This document shows, piece by piece, positions 1 through 8,534 of a stretch of DNA of 64,000 bases (positions are counted from its first letter, which is position 1; the number at the start of each line of letters is the position of its first letter). The stretch lies in the NCBI GenBank assembly GCA_021413865.1, contig JAIOPN010000031.1:1-64000 (forward strand), written 5' to 3'. Position numbers and translations under genes: made by a program. This stretch comes from Planctomycetota bacterium (lineage in GTDB: Bacteria > Planctomycetota > Phycisphaerae > Phycisphaerales > Phycisphaeraceae). Below the pieces are notes generated by a model, which saw only the letters and a program-made list of their open reading frames with translations, had not been told where the DNA came from and did not search any database.

Positions 1-135
1 CTGTGGCGGGCTGAGTTTGTATCCAGAGCCATCAGGTGGCGGATAGAACCCTTCCGCGGGGGAGCCGGGGGTTGGGGGCTGACGGCGAAGCCCCCAATTC
101 GGTCATACATCACCCACGGAAATCCCGGGAGGACC

Positions 136-173
136 AAAAAAAGCACGACCCGGGCAGGGGATGCACCGGGTCG
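136..173 (-). terminator. Intrinsic terminator after the exported protein gene
   Basis: A perfect 8-bp stem (146-153 with 166-173) is followed, on the minus strand, by a run of seven T (A136-A142 on the plus strand). It lies about 30 bp beyond the stop codon of the minus-strand gene ending at 205, so it probably ends that transcript. Confidence 0.8.
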
Positions 174-204
174 CACTCGATCAGGGGTTGTGTAATTCGG
201 ACGT

Positions 205-738
205 TTACTCGGCCATCGCGACGGTCTTGGAATCCTTGCTCTTCTCCGGCGGCTGCGGGACGATCGGCATGTCGCCGGGCTGCTGCGGGCCGTTGCCCGG
301 CGTGGGCTTCATCATGATCATCCGCGGCTTGATGCTATTGACGTCGATCGTCTCACGCACCGGGCCACCGTAGATCACCGTCACACCTCGGGCATAGCCT
401 CGCAAACTCCGGGCCAGACGCTGCGCCTTGAGGAGCGAAAAGTTCTGGTCCACCGGGTTCACGCCCTGGTGGTAGTAGTCGGCGTCGGGGTCCAGTAAGA
501 CGGTGGTGTTGACCATGCGGACCTCGATCAGGTCGGGCCTGACCGGCTGCTCGCTCAGTTCACGTGTGACGATGGCGGCGGGCTCGACGATGTCGCGCGT
601 GACGACATAAACGCGCGGCCCCTGTCCTTGCGGCAGGCGGTGGGCGGTGACGATCTCGACGCCCGCAAAGAGCGGCGCCGACAGGCTTAGCGTGGCCAGA
701 CCGGCCAAGAGGCACGACTTCAACGTGGAAACGGGCAT
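205..738 (-). CDS. Exported hypothetical protein
   Basis: This is a 177-residue protein of unknown function. The start at 738 was chosen because the minus strand has GAAGGAGAG just upstream of it and because a signal peptide (MPVSTLKSC then a hydrophobic stretch ending SAPLFAG) begins there; the frame stays open upstream to 813. After the signal peptide the protein is mixed alpha/beta in character, with a Pro-rich C-terminal tail (about residues 145-170). No known domain was recognised. It is a single-gene unit, closed by the intrinsic terminator at 136-173. Confidence 0.75.
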   Translation of the reverse strand: MPVSTLKSCLLAGLATLSLSAPLFAGVEIVTAHRLPQGQGPRVYVVTRDIVEPAAIVTRELSEQPVRPDLIEVRMVNTTVLLDPDADYYHQGVNPVDQNFSLLKAQRLARSLRGYARGVTVIYGGPVRETIDVNSIKPRMIMMKPTPGNGPQQPGDMPIVPQPPEKSKDSKTVAMAE

Positions 739-1167
739 GTGCGTCTCTCCTTCCCGCCGGGGCTTTTTAGGCCGGGCGATGCGGGTGTTAAAACCCCGTC
801 GGGGTGGCGGCAAGGTCTCCAGCCTCGCCGGCCCGATTGTGGGGTCAGGGTGAATAGGGCAACCCCGGTGCCAGAAAAGGCGATCCGCCGGGCTGCGCCG
901 TAAATCGCATGATTATAGGTACATCCGGGGGTTCTCCGTGCCGGTTTTTGGGCCGGGTGAGGGGTTCCGTTGGTGCGGTCTGTTGCGTGGAAGCAACATG
1001 GGATGTGGTGCGGGGCGGATGGTGATGTCCGGTGGGGGCAGGCGTCCCGCCTGCATCTTGCTTAATGGGTTCCCAAAGCGGCAGGCGGGACGCCTGCCCC
1101 ACCGGATACCGACCTCGCTACCATATCCCCCTCTTACGCCCGGAGGGCGGGGACGGCGTTACCGAAC
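739..1167. other. Intergenic region between divergent genes
   Basis: This stretch separates the minus-strand exported protein from the plus-strand MFS gene. No convincing gene was seen in it. The short open frames here have no ribosome site or recognisable product. Its main structure is the long palindromic repeat at 1028-1106. Promoters for both flanking genes must lie here, but I could not place them with confidence. Confidence 0.5.
1028..1106. repeat. Long-armed palindromic repeat, family A
   Basis: Two arms of about 23-24 bp (1031-1054 and 1081-1103) are inverted copies of each other, differing by one extra G. The arm core reads GGCAGGCGTCCCGCCTGC. The loop is about 26 nt. The same arm sequence recurs as an inverted pair at 37691-37781, so this is a dispersed palindromic repeat and not simply a terminator. 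Confidence 0.8.
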
Positions 1168-2676
1168 ATGAGCAGCTCTTTGTCTCTGGTGTCCAGCCCC
1201 GTGGCGGAGTCACGGGTTGACCCGCTGCGGTCGCGGTTGCGCGTCATTACGGTCGCGTGGTTGTACGGCGCGTTCTGGCTCTCCACCGTCAACGGTGCGG
1301 CATTGGCGAAATTCCAGATCGAGATGGGCACGCCGCAGTGGGCGTACGGCATCCTCTCCGCGCTGCCCTACCTGGGCTGCCTCTGCCAGTTGCCGATGGT
1401 CTTCCTCCAGCCGCGCCTCGGGCACCGCAAGGAAGTCTTCATCGTCAGCGTGCTGATCGGTCGGTTGATGTGGGTGGTGGCCGCGGCGGTGCCGTGGGTG
1501 TTGCCGCACGCGCGGGAGTGGTGGTGGCCGTTGATGACGGCGGCGTTCCTGCTGGGCTGGGCGGGGAACAACGCGGGCAGCCCGGCATGGATGGACTGGA
1601 TGGCGGACGTGATCCCCAAGCGGCTGCGCGGCCGGTATTTCGCCGTGCGTTCCCGCCTGGGTCAGTTCGTCTCGATGGCGGCCACGCTGGGCATCGGCGT
1701 GCTCTTGAATCTCGTGGACGGCGACGGCAGCCCGGGGCTGATGCTCAAGGTCTGCAGCGGCGTGCTGGCGATCGCGGGGCTGATGGGGGCGCTGGACATC
1801 CTGATGTTCCGCCGTGTGCCCGACCAGTTCAGGCCCGACACCAACGACCAGCCCGGGGCGTGGGAATCGATGAAGGAAGTCTTCGCCGACAAGAACTACA
1901 TGCGCTACATGGGCTTCGTCTTCACGCTCTATCTGGCGATCGGGTTCATCCAGCAGTACATCTGGCTCTACATGCTGGGCGAGATTCATTACTCGCCGTG
2001 GCGCGCGAACCTGCTCCTGATCGCGGTGCCGGTGCTGGTGCAGGCTTGCATGTACGGCGCGTGGGGCCGGCTGATCGACCGCCTGGGGCGCAAGCCGGCG
2101 CTTTTGATCGCGGGCGTTTTCGTGGTGAACGGGGCGTGGGGCTGGCTGCTCGTGGGCCACGGCGGCTGGCCGTTCGAGCTGTTCGGGTACGAGTGCTCGG
2201 GGCTGAGCATCATCGGCTACGCGGTGGCGGTCAGCGCGATGGTCGCCTGGCCCGGGGCGGAGCTGGCGATGCTCAACGTCGTCATGGGCATGGCGGGCAC
2301 GCGCGACGGCCGGCGCAACGGCAACGCGTATGTCGCGGTCAACTACCTCGCACTCGCGGCCGGGGGCATCCTCTCGGGCTTTCTGGGCGGCTTCGTCGCC
2401 GGGGCGCTGGAGAACCTGCGCTGGATGATCCCGCTGCTGGGCATCCCGCTGACGTACCACGGTGTGCTCTTCATCCTGTCGGCGGGGCTGCGCGGGGCGG
2501 CGCTGCTGTTCATCGTCGCCATGACCGAGCCGCGCGCCGCACGGACCCGCGACGCCATGCGCTACGTCACCTTCAATCTCTACTCGAATGCCGTTGAGGT
2601 GATGACCAACCTGCCCGGGCGGATCGTCAGCCACGCGGCGAAGGTGGGGTTCAGGTTGAACCCGAGGAAGTCATAA
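1168..2676 (+). CDS. MFS transporter
   Basis: This 502-residue integral membrane protein has roughly 11-12 hydrophobic segments spread over the whole length, as expected for the major facilitator superfamily. The loop after segment 2 carries basic residues (PRLGHRKE), and a second one in the middle reads RLIDRLGRKPA, close to the MFS signature loop G-x-x-D-R-x-G-R-R/K. About 60 residues between the halves (around 225-250) are hydrophilic. The substrate is not evident. The next gene starts 143 bp downstream and encodes a lipoprotein, so the transporter is probably its own unit. Confidence 0.8.
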   Translation: MSSSLSLVSSPVAESRVDPLRSRLRVITVAWLYGAFWLSTVNGAALAKFQIEMGTPQWAYGILSALPYLGCLCQLPMVFLQPRLGHRKEVFIVSVLIGRLMWVVAAAVPWVLPHAREWWWPLMTAAFLLGWAGNNAGSPAWMDWMADVIPKRLRGRYFAVRSRLGQFVSMAATLGIGVLLNLVDGDGSPGLMLKVCSGVLAIAGLMGALDILMFRRVPDQFRPDTNDQPGAWESMKEVFADKNYMRYMGFVFTLYLAIGFIQQYIWLYMLGEIHYSPWRANLLLIAVPVLVQACMYGAWGRLIDRLGRKPALLIAGVFVVNGAWGWLLVGHGGWPFELFGYECSGLSIIGYAVAVSAMVAWPGAELAMLNVVMGMAGTRDGRRNGNAYVAVNYLALAAGGILSGFLGGFVAGALENLRWMIPLLGIPLTYHGVLFILSAGLRGAALLFIVAMTEPRAARTRDAMRYVTFNLYSNAVEVMTNLPGRIVSHAAKVGFRLNPRKS

Positions 2677-2819
2677 GGTTGGCCATCGGCCTCGCCCGAC
2701 GGCTAACACGCGCCCTATGTACGGGTTACGGATTCCCGATCCCGCACGCCCCGGCGCTCGTATAATCGTCCGTCCAACCAACCCGGGCATTGCAGCCCTA
2801 ATTCCCCGAGGCCAAATCC

Positions 2820-3419
2820 ATGACCACGACCCCGCGTTTTGTGCTGTGTGGCGCGCTCCTCTTCGCCTCCTTTGCCGGCCTGGGCTGCCACTCGAACGGG
2901 CGTGAGGAGGTCACGCGCGAGACCGAGGCGGAGGTCAACTCCCGCCGCGTCCGCCCCGCGGCGCTCATCGAGTTCTCCGACCAGGCGGCCCAGCGCGTCG
3001 CGCAGGAGATCAGCGAGATCCCAGAAATCCGCAACGTGCCGGGCCGCGTCACCATCCTCGTGGGCGACATCAACAACAAGACCGGCATCGTCTCCTCCGA
3101 CGACTTCGAGCTGATGCGCAGCCGGCTCCGCAACAACCTGCTGCAGAGCAAGTATGTGAAGGACAAGCTCAAGTTCGTCGAGCGCCGCGCCCGCATGTCC
3201 GCCATCCGTGAACGCGAGCTCGTCGGCCCCGACCAGGGCAACGGCGAACCGGCCAACTACGACGCCCAGACCACCTTCGCCCTCAACGGCGACTTCTACC
3301 GCCTCGCCCGCAACGGCACGGACCTCTACTACATGGAGTTCCAGCTCGTCCACTTCGGCAGCAACGAGATCGTCTTCTCCGACCGCTACGAGATGAAACA
3401 GTTCAAGGTCAACGATTGA
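2820..3419 (+). CDS. LpoB-like lipoprotein
   Basis: A 199-residue lipoprotein with a signal sequence ending in the lipobox LGLGC-type motif (AGLGC, Cys about residue 23). The rest resembles the LpoB/PBP-activator family: a short strand VTILVGDINNKTG, then a helix with RSRLRNNLLQSKYV, then strands ending in DRYEMKQFKVND. In Proteobacteria LpoB is an outer-membrane lipoprotein that activates the peptidoglycan synthase PBP1B. That role in this organism is an inference. It heads a run of four lipoprotein genes (2820-6344), three of which match families that co-occur elsewhere. Confidence 0.7.
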   Translation: MTTTPRFVLCGALLFASFAGLGCHSNGREEVTRETEAEVNSRRVRPAALIEFSDQAAQRVAQEISEIPEIRNVPGRVTILVGDINNKTGIVSSDDFELMRSRLRNNLLQSKYVKDKLKFVERRARMSAIRERELVGPDQGNGEPANYDAQTTFALNGDFYRLARNGTDLYYMEFQLVHFGSNEIVFSDRYEMKQFKVND

Positions 3420-3425
3420 TCGCTC

Positions 3426-3552
3426 TTATCCCCTCTCCCCCTGGGAGAGGGTAAGGGTGAGGGGACCCGCGGCCGGATGGCTCGCACGTCAGCGCACCAC
3501 CCTTCCGGCCTGTGATCCCCTCACCCCGGCCCTCTCCCGGGGGGAGAGGGGG
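3426..3552. repeat. Composite palindromic repeat, family B
   Basis: The arms (about 3429-3465 and 3516-3552) contain the inverted pair CCCTCTCCC / GGGAGAGGG and, inside it, GTGAGGGGA / TCCCCTCAC. The inner segment includes GCGGCCGGATGG and CCGGCC. A second copy with the same order of parts lies at 41419-41560, and the inner segment is partly conserved, so the two are copies of one element and not chance hairpins. The right arm supplies the purine-rich bases just before the next start codon. Confidence 0.8.
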
Positions 3553-3567
3553 CCAGAAAAAACCACC

Positions 3568-4134
3568 ATGCCCCGCGTTTTACGCATCCTCCCGCTTACC
3601 GCCGCGCTGCTGTTGCTCGCCGCCTGCGCCCCCTCGCGCTCCACGCGCATGACCGTCTCCGACTGGGAGGTGATGGGCTCCGCCATGGCCGCCAGCCTCG
3701 CGCAGAGCCCGGCCATCACGCGGCGCACCCCCGCGAGCGAGCCCTGGGTCGTCTCCATCGACAAGGTGCAGAACCTCACCAGCGACGTCATGACCGAGGG
3801 CGAGCAGTGGGGCATCATCGCCCGCCTGCGCGGCACGCTCCCCATGCGCGCCCTCAAGGACCAGAAGAACATCGCCTTCGTCATCCCACCCGAGCAGATG
3901 AAGAAGGTCCAGCAGAGCGGCGCGGCGGCGGGCGTGGACGGGCAGTTCGGCGAGCGGCGGAAGCCCACGCACCTGATGACCGCGACCTTCCGTTCCGTCA
4001 CCCGCGCCCAGGCGGAGCGGCGGACGGAGCTGTATTACGCCGAGTTCGAGCTGCTGGACATCCACGACGGCGTGCCCGTGTGGACCGACCGTTTCGAGTA
4101 CAAGCGGGAGGCCGTCGGCCATGTGTGGGACTGA
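3568..4134 (+). CDS. LpoB-like lipoprotein, second copy
   Basis: A 188-residue lipoprotein. The frame is open from 3457, but the extra upstream codons lie inside the palindromic repeat. The start at 3568 gives a clean signal peptide with lipobox LLAAC (Cys about residue 20). Like its upstream neighbour it has the LpoB-type layout: strand VVSIDKVQNLTSD, helix, then a C-terminal strand DRFEYKREAVGHVWD. The two are paralogous in layout but strongly diverged. It overlaps the next gene by 14 bp, which supports co-translation. Confidence 0.65.
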   Translation: MPRVLRILPLTAALLLLAACAPSRSTRMTVSDWEVMGSAMAASLAQSPAITRRTPASEPWVVSIDKVQNLTSDVMTEGEQWGIIARLRGTLPMRALKDQKNIAFVIPPEQMKKVQQSGAAAGVDGQFGERRKPTHLMTATFRSVTRAQAERRTELYYAEFELLDIHDGVPVWTDRFEYKREAVGHVWD

Positions 4135-5887
4135 TGCGCTGCGCCCCATCCTCGCCGCGGTGCTGCTGGTCGTTGCCACGGCGATGACCGGCTGCGCGTC
4201 GAAGGAGGTTTACAGCGACGGCTGGATGCTGCAGGGCGACCTGGGCCACGCCCGCGACTACTTCCACGACCACCTCACGCAGAAGAAGGACGACCGCCGT
4301 TACCTGCTCGACCGCGTGCGTCTCGCGGTGCTCACGATGGCGGACGGCTACCCCGGCGCCGCCCAACCCTATTTCGAGACCGCCTACGACATCCTCCGCA
4401 CCCAGGGCGTCAACGCCGACAAGACCGTGCAGTCCGTCGTCCTCACCGAGGGGGTGAAGTTCTGGAAGGGCGAGCCCTTCGAGCAGGCGCTGGCGATGTC
4501 GTACTACGGCATCCAGCAGTCGATGCTCGGCCACTGGGACAACGCCCGCGCCGCCTCGGGCAACTCCCTCTTCCAGCTCCGCGACTTCGGCAAGAACGCG
4601 AACGGCCAGCGCATCAACACCTACGAGATCGCCCAGCGCGCCCTGGAGTATGAGCGCGGCGCCGCCGGCAAACCCGCCGGCACCGACTACATCGACCACG
4701 GCTACGTCGTCCGCGAATCCAACTTCACCCTCGGCTACATCCTGGGCGGCATCGCCAACCAACAGCTACAGCGCCCCGAGGAGGCGAGCGACCATTTCCT
4801 CGCCGCCGTGCAGTTCAACCCCGCGATCCAGCCGCTCACGCAGGAGCTGCGCTCGGGGAAATACAACACGATCCTCGTCGTCGGCTGGGGCCTGGGGCCG
4901 CGCAAGGTGGAGTACGGCCCGGACGGCTCGCTCGCCCGTTTCGACCCGCGCACGCCCAGCGACCCCCAACCCCTGCTCGTCACCGTCGGCGGCGCGACGC
5001 GCACCTATCAGGTCGTCACCGACGTCAACGCCATGGCCGTCGATCACATGTGGAACAACATGGAGGATGTCCGCACCGCCAAGAGCTTCCTGGGCAACGC
5101 GCTGCTCACCGGCGGGCTGATCGCCACCGGCGTCGGCTCGGGGACGCACTCCAACGAGGCGGTGTACGCCGGCCTGGGCGCGGCGGCGATGGGCATCCTC
5201 CTCAAGGCCACCGCCCACGCCGACACCACCTACTGCGACGCCTTCCCGCAGCGCTTCTACGTCGTCCCCCTGCAGCTCGACTCGCCCGACACGGTGGTGA
5301 CGCTCGAGGTACAGGGCTCGCCCGTCTCACGCCTCGCGCTCACCGGCGTCGTCCCGCCGCGCGGCGACCCCTCAGCACGCGGGGCACGGCTGCGCTACGT
5401 GCACCTGCTCGGCGGCGGATATATGGATGGCTCCACGTCGCCGCCTTGGGCCAGCTCCGGCCGGGTCTTCTACGACAGCGACACCGGAGCGATCAACGCC
5501 TCCGCCGCCGGCCCCGTGCCGCTCTCGCCCTACATCCTGGGCGGCAACAGCGTCCGCCCGCCCGACGACACCGCAGTCACCGCCTACCGTTCCAGCGGCG
5601 GCCTCGTCGGCGTCACCCCCGACGAATTGGCCGGCTTCTACCGCGGCGAGGGCATCACGTGGGACACGCGCGGCGGCGATGGCTGGGCGGGGCTCCATGT
5701 TCTGGAGGGCGGGAAATCGCTTGTCGCGCCGATGGGCGGCACACTGGGCTTCGTCCGCCTCTTCGGTCAGTCGCACCCGCCGTATGTGCTTGTATCGAAA
5801 CCCGTCCGTGATTTCATCGACTCGCTCAAATCCCCCGTCGCCCCGCGCCCGCAATCGAGTCCGCCCGCGACCCAGACGAACCGTTGA
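4121..5887 (+). CDS. COG3014-like lipoprotein with TPR-type N-terminus
   Basis: This 588-residue protein starts with a short signal sequence and a lipobox (MTGCAS, Cys about residue 25). Residues 40-220 are helical and TPR-like (YFHDHL, YFETAYDIL, ALAMSYYGIQQ). The rest is richer in strands, with a hydrophobic Gly-rich segment near 330-360 (LLTGGLIATGVGSG). It resembles COG3014 proteins, which in other bacteria sit beside LpoB and YcfL homologues, as here. The start overlaps the upstream gene by 14 bp. The molecular function is not established. Confidence 0.6.
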   Translation: MCGTDALRPILAAVLLVVATAMTGCASKEVYSDGWMLQGDLGHARDYFHDHLTQKKDDRRYLLDRVRLAVLTMADGYPGAAQPYFETAYDILRTQGVNADKTVQSVVLTEGVKFWKGEPFEQALAMSYYGIQQSMLGHWDNARAASGNSLFQLRDFGKNANGQRINTYEIAQRALEYERGAAGKPAGTDYIDHGYVVRESNFTLGYILGGIANQQLQRPEEASDHFLAAVQFNPAIQPLTQELRSGKYNTILVVGWGLGPRKVEYGPDGSLARFDPRTPSDPQPLLVTVGGATRTYQVVTDVNAMAVDHMWNNMEDVRTAKSFLGNALLTGGLIATGVGSGTHSNEAVYAGLGAAAMGILLKATAHADTTYCDAFPQRFYVVPLQLDSPDTVVTLEVQGSPVSRLALTGVVPPRGDPSARGARLRYVHLLGGGYMDGSTSPPWASSGRVFYDSDTGAINASAAGPVPLSPYILGGNSVRPPDDTAVTAYRSSGGLVGVTPDELAGFYRGEGITWDTRGGDGWAGLHVLEGGKSLVAPMGGTLGFVRLFGQSHPPYVLVSKPVRDFIDSLKSPVAPRPQSSPPATQTNR

Positions 5888-5915
5888 GCCTAAAATCGAT
5901 CCAAGGAGAAACCGT

Positions 5916-6344
5916 ATGAAACGCCTCTGCATCACCCTCGCGTTGCTTTCCTCCCTGTTCGTGTTCGCCGCCGCCGGCTGCGACATGCCCCCCGGCGCCG
6001 GCCGCGCCGACCCGATCCTGCGCGAGAATTACCCGCGCATCGTCGCCCTCGAAGACCTCGACCACATCCTCGCCTTCTCCCCCGCCGACGTGCGCGGCGG
6101 CGACGGCTCGGTCCCCCTGAGCGTCTCCGTTCCCGCCCGCGTCAAGTCGAATGACGATTACGAGGTGCAGTACCGCTTCGAGTTCTTCGACAAGGGCGGC
6201 CGCCCGATCCGCCCGAACATGGAGTGGCGCTACCTGAAGATGCCGGCGCGGGCCCAGGTCTTCATGGAGGGCGCGGCGGTGGACACGAATGCGGCCGATT
6301 GGCGGCTGCTGGTGCGGCCTTCGAAGATGTCGGATAAGGATTGA
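5916..6344 (+). CDS. YcfL-like (DUF1425) lipoprotein
   Basis: A 142-residue lipoprotein. The start at 5916 is preceded by AAGGAGA at the right distance. The signal peptide ends in a lipobox AAAGC (Cys about residue 22). The mature part has the DUF1425 pattern: VQYRFEFFDKGGRPIRP, then W, then strands with a conserved Pro, ending WRLLVRPSKM. In E. coli ycfL lies next to lpoB, so this gene closes an operon whose family pairing is conserved across phyla. It ends just before a strong hairpin (6354-6397). Confidence 0.7.
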   Translation: MKRLCITLALLSSLFVFAAAGCDMPPGAGRADPILRENYPRIVALEDLDHILAFSPADVRGGDGSVPLSVSVPARVKSNDDYEVQYRFEFFDKGGRPIRPNMEWRYLKMPARAQVFMEGAAVDTNAADWRLLVRPSKMSDKD

Positions 6345-6353
6345 GGTGAAGCT

Positions 6354-6397
6354 CGGGTGCCACGGGTCGGACGAGTACGGCCGACCCGTGGCACCCG
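6354..6397. repeat. Perfect palindrome, family C; possible terminator
   Basis: A perfect 17-bp inverted repeat (6354-6370 with 6381-6397) with a 10-nt loop. The arm core GGGTGCCACGGGTCGG is similar to arms at 38679-38762 (GGGTGCCACTGGTCG) and loosely to 34542-34625. It follows the lipoprotein operon directly and could stop transcription, though there is no T-run. Confidence 0.75.
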
Positions 6398-6426
6398 GCC
6401 TGTGATCGGAAAATTTTTCATCTAAT

Positions 6427-7053
6427 TTATTTTTGTTTCTGAGCAAGTTCATCAACGATATGCCCCAACTCTATCGCTTGATAGTTGCCCAGATGCAAGT
6501 AACCAGTGTCACTGATAAGCGATACCGCATATACGCCGGGCGTCTTCACTTCTCCTGATTCTCTATCCGGATAAATGATGATGCGATAATTACTCCACTG
6601 ACCATCAGTGCGCCGACGGAGTCGCAGGGCGTAGGTCTTGCCTATGGCATGTTCATGATTTGAATAATAAGGCTGAATCAATTTCAGGCTGTCAAATACA
6701 CGCGATAATGTTTGACTATCAAAAATGTTAATTTTTCGATCCGAGTCGGGGCGTGGGTAGGGTGATGAGGATTGGATTATCTCGATCTCGTCGACGTCAT
6801 TGTCGTCCCAATCAAAACGCACAGCTTGGATCACTGCCACCCAAAACAAAGCGAAGATTATACACAAAAAGGCAGACACATAAGATACTATCTGGTTTTG
6901 AGATAATTGGCGGACAGCGTCAGGAATATTGCGCCAATTGCGGCGGATACGGTATATCTGCCGCCGGCAGTAGGCCCACAGCACCACTAAAAATATCGTA
7001 CCCAACAACATGGGAACGCCAACTGCGCGCATAGCTACGATAATACTGATCAT
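6427..7053 (-). CDS. Two-segment membrane protein of unknown function
   Basis: A 208-residue protein with two membrane segments (about residues 9-28 and 55-75) followed by a soluble domain of about 130 residues with strands such as YALRLRRRT and YRIIIYPDRES. No family was recognised. The gene is much richer in A and T than its neighbours, including many AAT and TTT codons, which suggests horizontal transfer. It is a lone minus-strand gene between two plus/minus blocks. Confidence 0.65.
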   Translation of the reverse strand: MISIIVAMRAVGVPMLLGTIFLVVLWAYCRRQIYRIRRNWRNIPDAVRQLSQNQIVSYVSAFLCIIFALFWVAVIQAVRFDWDDNDVDEIEIIQSSSPYPRPDSDRKINIFDSQTLSRVFDSLKLIQPYYSNHEHAIGKTYALRLRRRTDGQWSNYRIIIYPDRESGEVKTPGVYAVSLISDTGYLHLGNYQAIELGHIVDELAQKQK

Positions 7054-7172
7054 TTGTTTATATTCGAAAGCATAATACGAGTCTAAAGGCTTGCTGTTTT
7101 GTCGGCGTTGGAATGCGCGGAGGACGGGATTTGAAGATTCAGTCCGCCCTGCAAAACTCAGTCACCTGCAGA

Positions 7173-8438
7173 TCATTTTACCCACTTGCACTTCCCCGCA
7201 TCGACATCCGCCTGCCACTCGGGCTTCATTTTGACGCCTTCGCCAAGCTCGAACTTGGGGGTGTATTCGTACACCGGCTGGGGCCGGTCGAAGTCCTGGA
7301 TAGAGCGGTAGAGGGAGCGGCGGTTGGGGCCGGTGACGACGGCGGCGTGTTGCGTCAGCGACCAGTTGGCAAGCGGCTCCTTGGCGGGGATGCCCTTTTC
7401 GCCGGCGAGGCAGACGCGCGCCGGGAAGGGCACGGCGTGGTCGGCGACGACGTTCAGCGCGCCCCACAGCGTCGCGCCGCGCTTCGCCTCGGCGTTGGTC
7501 AGGTCCAGCAAGCGTTGCTGCCGCTCGTCGCTCCCGCAGGCATAGACCCAGTCGGGCGAGGTCTCCTCGTTCTCCCCCTTGTGTTTCATGACGAGCCGGA
7601 GGCGTGACTTCTTGTAGGCGTTGAGCTCCGGGTCGATGTAGCTGCAGGCGGTGATGGAGATCGCCCCGCGCACGGTCGGCCAGCGGTAGGCGACGCGCAC
7701 GTTGGCCTTCTCCACCATCACGCCGCGCAGGGAGCGGTCCACCCACATCTGGTTGCCCGGGCCCCAGAAATCCTTGTAGCGTTCCATGAAGGCGGTCATG
7801 TCGCGGATGTCGTTGAAGCAGTCGTCGGGCATCACCTCCCAGGGGTTGCAGGGGAAGATGCAGGCGGGTTCCTCGTCGAGCATGACGGCCGAGGAGACGC
7901 CGCCCTGCCAGGGGCTGACCTTGCTGGGGGAGATGTCGGGGCCGACGGCGACGCGGTGCTTGGGGACGTGGCCGCGGTAGTGCGGCTGGAGCACGTCGTC
8001 GCGGTTGTCGGAGATGATCACGCCGCCCTCGGCGGTGTCGGGGAAGAAGACGTTGGTGCACTGCACGGGCGGGGCGTTGAGGTCGTAACGGGCCACGTGC
8101 GAGGCGTTGATGTGCTTCCAGATGAAGAAGCCGAAGGTGAAGTGGTGCGCCGCCTCGGCGGGGGTGAAGCCGGTGCCGTCGGTGAAGCCCTCGCGCTCGC
8201 CCAGGTGGCGGTCGATCATGCCGCGCAGCTCGGGGAACTTCACGGGGTCGGGGGTGGAGTCGAGGCGCTTCTTGTCGTAGGCGAGGACGGCGGATTCGAA
8301 GTCGAAGCCTTCACCGAGGGTGGGGAAGAGCCTGCGGTTCCAGTCGTAGTCGAAGCGGCGCATGTAATCGAACTTGGATTTGTCGAGTTCGAGTGCGGCT
8401 TTTTTGCCGCGTTCACGGCCGATTTGTCGTTGGTTCAT
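7173..8438 (-). CDS. Putative Ntn-hydrolase-like protein (C45 acyltransferase type?)
   Basis: A 421-residue soluble protein. The start at 8438 is preferred over 8486 because the upstream codons lie inside the terminator palindrome of the preceding gene. An internal stretch PPVQCTNVFF (Cys about residue 127) followed by VIISDNRDD resembles the nucleophile Cys and the R-N-x-D type strand of C45 acyl-coenzyme A:6-aminopenicillanate acyltransferase-like Ntn hydrolases. In those enzymes the Cys becomes N-terminal by self-cleavage. Here it lies after a long helical N-terminal region. The match is weak, so unknown function is still possible. Confidence 0.5.
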   Translation of the reverse strand: MNQRQIGRERGKKAALELDKSKFDYMRRFDYDWNRRLFPTLGEGFDFESAVLAYDKKRLDSTPDPVKFPELRGMIDRHLGEREGFTDGTGFTPAEAAHHFTFGFFIWKHINASHVARYDLNAPPVQCTNVFFPDTAEGGVIISDNRDDVLQPHYRGHVPKHRVAVGPDISPSKVSPWQGGVSSAVMLDEEPACIFPCNPWEVMPDDCFNDIRDMTAFMERYKDFWGPGNQMWVDRSLRGVMVEKANVRVAYRWPTVRGAISITACSYIDPELNAYKKSRLRLVMKHKGENEETSPDWVYACGSDERQQRLLDLTNAEAKRGATLWGALNVVADHAVPFPARVCLAGEKGIPAKEPLANWSLTQHAAVVTGPNRRSLYRSIQDFDRPQPVYEYTPKFELGEGVKMKPEWQADVDAGKCKWVK

Positions 8439-8467
8439 GGGGGAGATTATATCGGGCGCGGTGCGCA

Positions 8468-8497
8468 AAAGCCCAGGCATGGCCATGCCTGGGCTTT
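8468..8497 (-). terminator. Intrinsic terminator after the Sel1/protease gene
   Basis: A perfect 30-bp palindrome (8468-8497), AAAGCCCAGGCATGG and its complement, lies 37 bp after the stop of the minus-strand gene ending at 8535. On the minus strand the stem ends in TTTT. It also contains the upstream in-frame ATG of the next gene, which argues against that ATG as a start. Confidence 0.75.
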
Positions 8498-8534
8498 GGT
8501 TGGAAATGGAAATCGGATACGCGCGGTGTCGTGC

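Noticed and set aside
1028-1106. CRISPR-like repeat
   Set aside because: There are only two inverted arms, no regular direct repeats, no spacers and no cas genes.
1210-2634. 474-codon minus-strand open frame
   Set aside because: Shadow of the MFS gene; His/Arg/Pro-rich text without domains.
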